Shown: positions 55,417 to 64,000 of the stretch, one piece after another
Layout of the letters: each line of letters starts with the position of its first letter
Position numbering within the stretch: position 1 is the stretch's first letter
Assembly: GCA_033557465.1 (NCBI GenBank)
Contig: CM066034.1
Coordinates: 986,087,637 to 986,151,636 of the forward strand
From: Ichthyophis bannanicus
Taxonomy: Eukaryota > Chordata > Amphibia > Gymnophiona > Ichthyophiidae
Reading direction: 5' to 3'
DNA: 64,000 nucleotides
The notes under the pieces: generated by a model
Seen by the model: only the letters and a program-made list of their open reading frames with translations
Told to the model about the DNA's origin: nothing
Database searches by the model: none
Program-made: the position numbers and the translations under genes

Positions 55417-58400
55417 ATGACACTCACAAAAACCATGATTCTAAAAATAACCTACAACTTTATATTATTGACAATCCTAATCGACCTAACACTTAGCTTA
55501 TCTACTAAAAACCACATGGCAATCCCCATAATACGAACAACACCCAGAAATAACTACCATATTGCCCACACAAACCCATACCACCAGGCAAAAATAAACT
55601 ACCACCGACTTATACAAATAAAACAAACTGATTTACAACAAATAAGAAAAGAAAACAGCATCAAAAACACCAATTCACTATCATGTATCCTTATCAATGC
55701 ACGCTCAATGAAAAATAAACTTCCCATATTTAGCGATTTAATAACGGACCTAAAACCTGACATTTTATGCGTAACTGAGACGTGGCTATCTGAAACGGAT
55801 ACAGTCTACTTAAACCAACTTAACATTGATGACTACGATATAAACTTTACCCACAGACCTAACAAAAAAGGAGGAGGTGTACTTATCATGACGAGAAAGA
55901 TATTAAATGCCAAATCAATAAGATCTAATATAGCCAATAACATTGACACTCTCATCATAAAGACTAACAATCTTAGAATCTGCCTAATATACAGACCCCC
56001 TGACCAAAAAGCAGATAGCCTAGATCCACTTATTGAATTTCTGGGCTCATCTACCGATCAAGATCCTATAATCATGCTAGGTGATTTTAACCTCCCCTCA
56101 CTTCCAGTATCGGAATCCAACCTTTTCCTAGAAACCATAGCTGACATGGATTTTCACCAGATAATCACCACAACAACACACATAAAAGGAGGCACACTAG
56201 ACCTTATACTTCTCCCAAACACAATCTTCCAACTATTCAACCCAGATTCTATAGAATACACACAAATTCCTTGGTCTGATCATTACATCATTAAAACAAA
56301 ACTCACATTCCACACCAATAGCACCAGAAACTACTCAAGAAGTGATCCCACCACAAAATTTAAAAGATTTAACGAAACTGAATTCCTAGATACAATAATA
56401 CCCCACCTCGTGTCTCCCCCAACGGATTTAGATGAAGCTATCAAAAACTGGCATGACACAATAACCGATGCAGCTAAATCCGACCGATGTAACAAGAAAT
56501 CCACTAACTCAAAAAAAGCTCCATGGTTCAACAACACGCTAAAACAAATGAAGAGACAGCTAAGAAAATCAGAACTCAAATGGCGTAAAACCAAACTAAT
56601 CATACATAAGGAAATATATAATAACCTTCTTACAAAATACAAGGACACCATAGATAGCACAAAAAAAACTTACTATGCAGCAATCTTATCAAAATCCTAT
56701 AACAGACCACGAGAGCTATTCTCCATTGTTAGAAATCTCACTAATAACCCTCAAACACCTAACAATGAAATTACTGACATATCAGTACAAACGTTAGCTG
56801 ACTACTATCAAAATAAATCCACACAACCTATAATGACCATAGACAAAAATAATGTAGCCTATCATTGCTCAAAAGAATGGTCAGACTTTCACCCCACATC
56901 TAAAGAATCACTAAAGAACATTATTTCCAACCTCAACACTACCACCTCCTTCCTTGATCCATGCCCTGTAACATGGATAAAAAGTACACTTCCAATATTA
57001 ATCTCTTTCATCCTCCCTATAGTCAACCTCTCATTACTCCAAGGTTACCTCCCTCCTAAACTCAAACATGCACAAATCCGCCCAATTCTCAAGAACGGTA
57101 TTATGGACAAAACATCACCAAAATCGTATCGACCTATTTCAAGTATCCCTTTTTTAGCTAAAATAATAGAAAAAGTGGTACAGATCCAGACACAGGAATA
57201 CCTAGACTCTTCCTACCCACTCGATGAACACCAATATGGTTTTAGACCTCAGCATGGAGTTGAATCACTTTTAACAGTCTTAATCGATACACTCCTTAAA
57301 GGGATTGATAATCACAAAAAGCATTCATACTCCTATTTATTGACATATCAGCTGCATTCGATAGTGTACATCACACTATAATGCTTAATAACCTAAAACA
57401 AATAGGTATAAATGCCACGGTACACAAATGGTTCACCTCATATTTACATAAAAGAACGCAAAATGTAAGAATAGCTAATCAGACATCTACCATATATAAA
57501 CAAGAAATCGGTCTCCCACAAGGCTCAGCACTATCAGCCCTCCTATTTAATATATATATAAACCAGTTTGTGACATTTTCAAAAAATTCGGTGTACTCTA
57601 TCATCTATACGCAGATGATATTATGTTATACATTCCATTCACCATCCCTGATGTACCGATAAAACTCCTAACAGATTGCCTTAATGAAGTCACAACCTGG
57701 CTAAAAGCGAAAAACCTCCACATAAATCATTCAAAAACAGAAGTATTAATTGTAACAAAAAACCATTCATACGTCCCTCCAACCCACATAACAATACAAA
57801 ACCATGACATCGTAATAAAAAATGAAATAAGATACCTAGGAGTCATATTAGATACACAGCTTACGATGAACACTCACATTAGAAACACTATAAAGAAAAT
57901 CTACTTCAAACTCAAAATACTCAAGCAACTACGCCCCTTAGTACACTTACAAGATTTCATTAATATAATACAGGCAACCATAACCCCGCACTTTGATTTT
58001 TCCAACCTAATCCTCTTAGGTATAACGAAACAAAACATCAAAAGAATACAACTAGCACAGAACGCAGCAGCTAGAATCATAATGAAAGCACACTCATTCC
58101 AGCATATTACTCCAATATTAGCAACCCTGCACTGGCTGCCAATACAAAGCAGGATAATATATAAGACCACAATAACCACATTTAAAGCTCTCAATGGCAT
58201 GGCTCCAATCCCATTAAGCAAACTTATAAGCAAGGAATCTCAAAAAGTCACTCACAGAAAAGGACACTCAAATAAATTAAGGACTCCTAATGATTTTATA
58301 AAAGCAAACAAACTAACTAATAACAGAGCCTTCTCACATGCGGCCCCCCTCATCTGGAACTCCATCCCGGAGGACCTACGATCTACAACAGAAATTATAG

Positions 58401-58486
58401 AATTCCGCAAAAAACTGAAAACCTATCTCTTTGCCATGCACTACAACATCATAGATAATCCATTGATCATCCCAGAAAAAGGCTAA
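55417..58486 (+). pseudogene. L2 ORF2: endonuclease plus reverse transcriptase
   Basis: First ATG is 55,417; the open frame extends a few codons further up without an ATG. Endonuclease: ILINARSMKNKL, VTETWLSETDT, MLGDFNLPSLPV, PWSDHYIIKTKL. Reverse transcriptase: SPKSYRPISSIPFLAKIIEK, DEHQYGFRPQHGVESLL, then motif A (FIDISAAFDSV) after a frameshift near 57,335, GLPQGSALSALLF, and LYADDIMLY after a second frameshift near 57,590. The C-terminal domain runs to 58,486 (HITPILATLHWLPIQSRIIY, AFSHAAPLIWNSIPEDLRS). All catalytic residues I can check are present. Two frameshifts are the only obvious lesions. Confidence 0.9.
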
Positions 58487-58614
58487 ATTACACTCAACTA
58501 AGTAAAGCTAAACTTCATAACTTAACAGATATTACACCCACTTGTAAATAACTATGATTTAAATTTAAAGAGCTTACAAACCTGTAATTGTACATAGTTC
58601 TTAACCTTGTTCTT

Positions 58615-58698
58615 GTTCTGTTATGTATTTAACCATTACATTGTTCTGTTATGTATTTAACCATTACATTGTTCTGTTACGTATTTAACTATTACATT
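58615..58698 (+). repeat. Three 28-bp tandem repeats in the L2 3' UTR
   Basis: Copies of 'gttctgttatgtatttaacc' plus 'attacatt' begin at 58,615, 58,643 and 58,671. Period exactly 28. The third has two substitutions. Confidence 0.85.
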
Positions 58699-58823
58699 GT
58701 TTACTGTCAAAAATTGTTCCATGTAAAACAAGCCCTTGCTTTGTTGACTGTTGTTCAATTGTAAACCGCATCTGAACTCTGGAAGATGCGGGATATAAAT
58801 GATTGTTAAATAAAATTAAATAA

Positions 58824-59159
58824 ATAGTTGAAACTATAACACTGGGCAAATCACATTATTTCTTTCTCAGCTGAAAGGGAAGTCACTGTTTACAATAACA
58901 TCTTTATTTCTCTCTCTTATATACCGCAAATCTTGTACACTCGCTGCGGTGTAAAGCAAAAACAATAGTAGACCAGGAACAATGATGGACTGAATAATAA
59001 ACAGCAAATAATACCCTGAAATGTTAACAAATAAGTTTAATATCATAAAACAAAGCATCCAACAAATTCAAAAGTTAAAACCCGACATGACCGCGTTTCG
59101 CTAAAAAACCTGCATTAGGGATCTTTGATCATATAAAACTATAAAGATGCCTATTACTC
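58824..59159. other. Unassigned; LINE-tail-like at 58,898-58,960
   Basis: 'catctttatttctctctctt' then 'atataccgcaaatcttgta' looks like an antisense LINE 3' end. The word 'acccgacatgaccgcgtttcg' region near 59,082 is unassigned. No frames. Confidence 0.35.
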
Positions 59160-59450
59160 TACTACTATTTATCATCTGTAAAGTGTTACAAGGCATACGC
59201 AGAGCTGCACATGTACAAGAGACAGTCCCTGCTCATCAGAGCTTACAATCTAATCAAGCCAGACCACACAACATCTGGGGACTAGGGTAATTTAGGGGGA
59301 ATAGCAAGATACAGATAGGTGATAAACAGAAGAATAAGAGGATCAGGATCCAGATACAGTCTCAAAGAGGTGGGGTTTTAGCCTGGATTGAATAGGGCCA
59401 GAGAAGCAGCCTGGCGTTCAGGTTGCCTGTTCCAAGCATATGGAACACCA
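59160..59450 (-). mobile_element. L2-type LINE 3' UTR (same group as 13.8-15.1 kb)
   Basis: The text 'acagtccctgctcatcagag' then 'cttacaatctaatc' is the reverse complement of the 3' UTR phrase at 14,945-14,995 ('gattgtaagctccgatgag'). Non-coding and 5'-truncated. The rightmost part ('gtggggttttagcctggatt') corresponds to the end of its ORF2. Confidence 0.7.
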
Positions 59451-59454
59451 AGAT

Positions 59455-61572
59455 TAAATGAGTAAAGGCCTCACCAGCGACTTGTACAGTGGCATTAGTA
59501 TCTCTTCCTTTCTGCTGGTAATTCCTCTCTGTATGCAACCCAGCATCCTTCTTGCTTTTGCCACCGCCTTGTCACACTGTTTCGCCACCTTGAGATTATC
59601 AGAAACAATCACACCAAGCTCTTCCTCCCGGTCCATGCACATCAATCTCTCGCTTTCTATCGCATAAAATTCCCCTGGGATTTCTGCTTCCTAAGTGCAT
59701 TACACTGCACTTCTTCACATTAAATCTTAACTGCCAAGCATTAGACCATTCTTCCAGCTTTTGTACATCTTTCCTCATGTTCCCCGCTCCCTTAGGGGAG
59801 TCCACTCTGTTGCAAATTTTGGTGTCACCTGCAAAAAGACAGACCATTCAGCCCTTCGGCAATATCACTCACGAATATACTGAACAGAACCAGTCCCAAG
59901 AGTGAACCCTGGGGCACACCGCTAATCATCTTCCTTTCATCTGAGTGAGTTCCGTTTACCGTCACCTTCTGTCTGTCAGTCAGTCAACCAATTTCTGATC
60001 CAGTTCACCATCTTGGGACCCATCTCCAAGCTGATGAGTTTATTGATAAGCCTTCTATGAGGAACAGTATGAAAGGCTTTGCTGAAATCTAGGTAGATGA
60101 CATCCATCGCATGCCCATGATCTAGTTCTCTGGTCACCCAGTCAAAGAACTCAATCAGATTTGTTTGGCAAGATCGCCCTTTGGTAAAACCATGTTGCCT
60201 CGGATCATGCAACCTGTTGGTTTCGAGGAAGTCCACTATTCGCTCTTTCAGGAGCACCTCCATTACTTTTCCCGCCACTGAGGTAAGGCTTACTGGCCTA
60301 TAGTTTGTCACTTCTTCCCTATTACCACTTTTGTGGAATGGTACCACATCAGCCCTTCTCCAGTCCTGTGGAACTTCTCCTGTCTCCAAGGAACTATTAG
60401 AAACATCCTTTAAAGGCCCTGCAAGAACTACTCTGAGCTCTTTCAGTATCCTGGGGTGTATCCCATTTAGTCCCATAGGCTTGTCCACTTTTAGTTTTGC
60501 AAGCTTTTCAAACACATCATCTTTTATGACTGGTGTGGTATCTACTCCATCCCATTTGTATATTTGCCAATCACAGGTAGTCCGTCTCTAGGATTTTCTC
60601 TAGAGAAAACAGAGCAGAAGTAGTTGTTTAGCATTGTTGCTTTTTCAATGTCACTTTCCATGAATCCGTTCCCAGCACTTTTGAGTCCTGGAATTCCACC
60701 TCTGATTTTCCTCCTCTCCCGAATATACCTGAAAAAAGTCTTGTCACCACACTTCACACATCTTCAGCCATCTTTTCTTCTGCCTTTGATTTTGCTATCC
60801 TTATTTCTCTTTTTGTCTCTTTTAGTTTGATCTTGTATTCTTTTCTGTGTTCCTCTGTTTGTGGGCTTCTGAATTTTGTGAAAGCTGTATTTTTTGCCTT
60901 TATTTGTGCAGCCACTTCTTTGGAGAACCAAATAGGTTTCCTTTCCCTCTTGTTTTTATTTACTTTCCTTACGTATGTATCTGTTGCACCTCTTATTGCT
61001 TTAGTTTAGCTCATTACAATTACACTTCCCTTAACTCCTCCTTCAGGTGCTTGGTCATTTTACTGAAGTCAGCATTTTTGAAGTCTAAAACTGAGTTTGC
61101 TGTGACTGGATTCCACCTTGGCTTTTATCTCAAACCACACCGTGTGATGATTGCTGCTGCTCACATGGGCACCCACCTGGATATTGGACACGCTATTTCT
61201 GTTGGTGAGCACTAAATCCAGCACGGAGCTCTCCCTGGTCAGTTCCATCACCATTTGCTTAAGTAACGCATCTTGGAAGGCATCCACAATTTTTTTACTT
61301 CTTTCCAGATTTGCAGAAGGAACACTCTACTCCAATCCACATCGGGTAGATTAAAGTCACCCAATATGATCACTTCCCCCTTCGTGGCTATCTTTGAAAT
61401 ATTAACAATCAATTCGCTATCCATTTCTTCGGTTTGATTTGGAGGCCTGTAGACCACACCAGTATGGATGACAGTGCCATCTCCTCTTTCCAACAAAATC
61501 CAGAGCGCTTCTTCTTTTCCCCACGTCCCCTGCATTTCAGCAGCTTGGGTGTATAGGGAGAGGACTGGCAAG
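59455..61572 (-). mobile_element. CR1-C LINE, 3'-truncated
   Basis: Related to CR1-B but distinct. Minus-strand order: endonuclease at 61,571-61,069 (IILGDFNLPDVDWSR, SSVLDLVLTNRNSVSN), linker, reverse transcriptase at 60,515-59,976 (NYRPVSLTSVAGKVMEVLLK, VIYLDFSKAFHTVPHRRL), FAGDTKICNRVD at 59,840, and the start of the C-terminal domain at 59,645-59,454 (LGVIVSDNLKVAKQCDKAVA). The FADD box has become FAGD, so this copy is catalytically dead. The end of the C-terminal domain and 3' UTR are replaced by an L2 3' UTR. Confidence 0.88.
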
Positions 61573-61589
61573 AAGGAAGGAAGTGACAG

Positions 61590-62028
61590 TGCCTCTATAT
61601 ATGTTTTTGGAGAAATCTCATTTGGAGTATTGTGTGCAATTTGGGAGACATATCTTCAAAAGGATATAAACAGTATGGCGTCGGTGCAGAGGGTGGGGAA
61701 CAAAATGGTCAGTGGGCTTCATTGTAAGGCATATGGGGACAGATTTAAAATCTCAATATGTATAGTGTGGAGGAAAGGTGGGAGAGAGGAGATGCGATAG
61801 AGACGTTTAAATACCTCCATGGCATAAATGCACATGAGGAGAGCCTCTTTCAATTGAAAGAAAGCTCTGCAATGTGGGAGAATAGGATGAAGATGAAAAG
61901 GAATAGACTCAGGCGTAATATACTGAAATATTTCTTTATGGAAAGAGTGGTAGATACATGGAATAGTCTCCCAGTGGAGTAAGTAGAGATGAAGACTTAT
62001 TTGAATTGAAGAAAGTATGGGACAAATA
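61590..62028 (+). mobile_element. CR1-B/C-type LINE C-terminal fragment
   Basis: Sense text LEYCVQFGRHIFKRI-like, then SVQRVGNKMVSGLHCKAYGD, INAHEESLFQLKESSAMWEN and YFFMERVVDTWNSLPVE is the C-terminal domain of a CR1 ORF2. It lies head-to-head with CR1-C. The mariner is inserted at a TA at 62,029-62,030. A few bases of the same element may follow at 63,352. Confidence 0.85.
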
Positions 62029-62030
62029 TA

Positions 62031-63349
62031 TGAGGTGTGACAAAAATATGGCACGCCCATGACTCAATGCCAATTGGCTAGCCACTTATGTCACTGTGGT
62101 GTGCAACATCTCGCCACTATTCTGCTATAATATTTTTCATCTCTCTCACTCTGTTTTTCTTTTTCATTTTTTTTTGTAGCACACTGCTCCGTCGCTTTGT
62201 CACGCAACTGGAGGTGGCAGAAATATGGAGCAAAGAATCAGCTTGAAATTTCTGGTTAAGTTGGAGACGGGTCCAACTGAGTGTCTCCAACTTCTCCAAA
62301 AAGGCTTATAGAGAAGATTCAATGTCAAGGCCGCGAGTCTTCGAGTGGCACAAACGCTTCAAGACTGGCCGCGAAGAGGTGGAGGATGACCCCAAGTCAG
62401 GATGGCCTTCCACGACAAAGATGGCTGAGAACATTGACAGAGTGAACCAGCGAGTGCGGAGTGATTGCAGATTGACGGTGTGGATGATAGCTCAGGAGCT
62501 CAGCCTGAACAGGAAGTCAGTGTGGACTATCTTGGTGCAGGAACTGGGGATGCGGAAGGTGTGTGCCAAGATGGTGCCCAAGCTTTTATCGGATGACCAG
62601 AAGGAGAACCGGGTCAATGATTGTCGAGACTTGCTAGAGAAGATCAGAGAAGATCCAGAGTTCGTTGGCCGAGTCATCACAAAAGACGAGACTTGGGTCT
62701 TCCAGTATGACCCTGAAAGCAAGAGACAGAGCCTGCAGTGGAAGACTCGACTGTCACCCAGACCCAAGAAGGCCCACATGCCAAAATCAAGAATCAAGGT
62801 CATGCTGATCGCATTCTTCGATCCAGAAGGGATTGGTCCATCATGAGTTTGTGCTTGAGGGTCAAACAGTCAACCAGCACTTCTACCAGCAGGTCCTCAA
62901 TCACCTCCATGACCAGGTTCGGCGCAGCAGGCAGGCTCTGTGGAGAGACAAGTCGTGGCTGCTCCACCATGACAACGTGCCCGCACACACCGCGTTCAGT
63001 GTGAGGCAGTTCTTGGCCAACAAACAAATCACAGCTCTCAACCACCCTCCTTATTCCACAGATCTCGCACCATGCGACTTCTGGCTCTTCCCCAGGCTGA
63101 AGACTGTGCTCAAAGGAACTCATTTCACCTATGTAGAAGAGATCAAGGCCACTTTGACGAGGGAGCTGAGGGACCTCAAGAAGGAAAACTTTACTGAGTG
63201 CTTCCATATGTGGCAGAAGCGAATGCAGAAGTGCATTAATTCGGGGGGGGGGGGGGGGATTACTTTGAAGGGGACAATACGTAATTTCTCTGTAGATTAT
63301 GTAATAAAACATTTATGGGACAGTCTTGTTTCTTTTTTGTCACACCTCA
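62031..63349 (+). mobile_element. Mariner DNA transposon with intact ends
   Basis: Length 1,319 bp with terminal inverted repeats: the left end tgaggtgtgacaaaaa is matched exactly by the reverse complement of the right end. TA dinucleotides flank both sides (62,029-62,030 and 63,350-63,351), the normal mariner target duplication. A transposase-length reading frame fills the middle with three small lesions. It is inserted into a CR1 fragment. Confidence 0.95.
62225..63277 (+). pseudogene. Mariner transposase, DD34D, three frame lesions
   Basis: The enzyme would bind the terminal repeats and catalyse cut-and-paste at TA. The start at 62,225 (MEQRISLKFLVKLETGPTEC) leads into the helix-turn-helix region (SRPRVFEWHKRFKTGREEVE). 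The catalytic triad is D in TKDETWV (about 62,690), D in LLHHDNVPAH (about 62,972) and D in PCDFWLFPRLK. The last two are separated by 34 residues, hence DD34D. Lesions: an extra base near 62,304, an extra base near 62,834, and a G16 run at 63,243-63,258 that shifts the conserved YFEGD C-terminus out of frame. Confidence 0.93.
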
Positions 63350-63359
63350 TATAGAGCAA

Positions 63360-63760
63360 TTCTACCATACTATAACAGCTCTAACTTCCAGGAGTCACAC
63401 AAAAAGATCCTACCTAGCAAAAGGTTGAACAATAAACATTACAGAGGGACTAGAACATCAATACACCTATTGGGAAAACTAAATAAGCCAGATTATTACA
63501 GATTGATCCTACACAGACATTCAGTGTTAACAGAATACCTGGCCTCTTCCACACAGAGAGAACACAGATGGACCCTCACCAAGCATACAATTTAACCACA
63601 AACTAAAACTAGAAAAATACACGTAGACAAAAATTAAACAAACTCCAAGAAGCCAAACTCTGCATACAGTGCAACACCAGAGAAATAGAAACAGTGATGC
63701 ATTTCCTCCTGTTCTGTGCAAAATATAAAGACAGGGGCAGCACAAAGTGTATTGAGGACC
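63360..63760 (+). repeat. Repeat with CIQC...H...C motif, copy 2
   Basis: It shares text with 7,860-8,130. Forward translation near 63,660-63,730 gives LCIQCNTREIETVMHFLLFC and then AKYKD, a CCHC-type arrangement (CxxC, H, C) like the end of several non-LTR reverse transcriptases. No polymerase domain is present. The element family is not identified. Confidence 0.5.
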
Positions 63761-64000
63761 ATGTGTATTGAGTCATTGCAGAGCCTCATTTGCATATCCA
63801 CTGGACCTCATTTGCATAAATTTAATCTATTTTATTTTAAAATGTATATGTTGCCCATCTAAAATTTTAGACAGCTTTCAAAGGAGTCATTCACAAGCCT
63901 GTTTTTTGTCCTGGCAATGACTTAGGGGCATGTTTATTAAATATGTATGTGCTTTAAGTGCCACTGTGCCTACAGAAATAAATGGGTCTGGTTGCACTTC
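63761..64000. other. Unassigned; two octamer words
   Basis: ATTTGCAT occurs at 63,788-63,795 and 63,810-63,817, each within CCTCATTTGCAT, 22 bases apart. The rest ('aaaatgtatatgttgcccat') looks like an old LINE end. No gene. Confidence 0.4.

Larger units (their letters stand above)
54457..58823 (+). mobile_element. L2-type LINE, near full length
   Basis: Length about 4.37 kb. A GC-rich 5' segment (54,457-54,970) is followed by a degenerate repeat region (54,975-55,345), ORF2 (55,417-58,486 over three frames) and a 3' UTR ending 'gtaaaccgcatctgaactct', 'gatgcgggatataaatg' and an (AAAT)n tail. The hexamer atagtt occurs on both sides (54,451-54,456 and 58,824-58,829) and may be a target duplication. 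Three 28-bp repeats sit in the 3' UTR at 58,615-58,698. No clear ORF1. Confidence 0.9.

Noticed and set aside
58615..58698. A CRISPR-like array
   Set aside because: Only three directly adjoining 28-bp units without spacers, in an L2 3' UTR of a eukaryotic genome.

Overview
This looks like nuclear DNA from a large, repeat-rich vertebrate genome. No bacterial-style operons, phage genes or CRISPR arrays are visible, and nearly every substantial open reading frame belongs to a transposable element. The mix is CR1-clade LINEs in at least three sequence groups (labelled A, B and C here), L2-type LINEs, DIRS-type tyrosine-recombinase retrotransposons, an ORF1-only L1 relative, a DD34D mariner and a tRNA-derived SINE. 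That mix fits an amphibian or another non-mammalian tetrapod. A caecilian is my best guess, but it is an inference only.

Layout. 1-2.6 kb: little that is recognisable. 2.7-10.5 kb: minus-strand CR1 copies, a hAT-like head, a pyrimidine-rich minisatellite and plus-strand CR1 3' ends. 11.2-15.4 kb: a MITE-like repeat family, one copy split by an L2 with an 11-bp target duplication. 15.4-20.05 kb: a nearly full-length minus-strand CR1 group A element with 113-bp 5'UTR repeats, ORF1 (zinc-binding plus SGNH esterase) and ORF2 (endonuclease plus reverse transcriptase). 20-25 kb: AT-rich unassigned DNA and two L2 copies. 25.2-28.7 kb: a decayed DIRS element. 28.7-31 kb: CR1, L2 and a gag-like ORF. 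31.9-48.7 kb: one plus-strand CR1 copy split at three points by an L1-ORF1 element, a DIRS element and a further DIRS that itself holds another DIRS, two CR1 copies and a third DIRS. 48.7-54.4 kb: mostly single-copy-looking DNA with a SINE and a possible terminal exon of a host gene on the minus strand. 54.5-58.8 kb: a near full-length L2. 59.2-62.0 kb: CR1 group C and a CR1 3' piece. 62.03-63.35 kb: a mariner with intact terminal repeats.

How the parts relate. The elements are independent mobile sequences that landed in one another, so insertion order can be read from the interruptions. LINEs code for a target-nicking endonuclease and a reverse transcriptase. DIRS elements pair a reverse transcriptase and RNase H with a tyrosine recombinase instead of an integrase. 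The mariner codes for a cut-and-paste transposase. Almost all copies carry frameshifts or stops and are presumably inactive. If the candidate exon at 53.6 kb is real, the DNA to its right (L2, CR1-C, mariner) would be its last intron and the DNA to its left a 3'UTR of about 4.5 kb.
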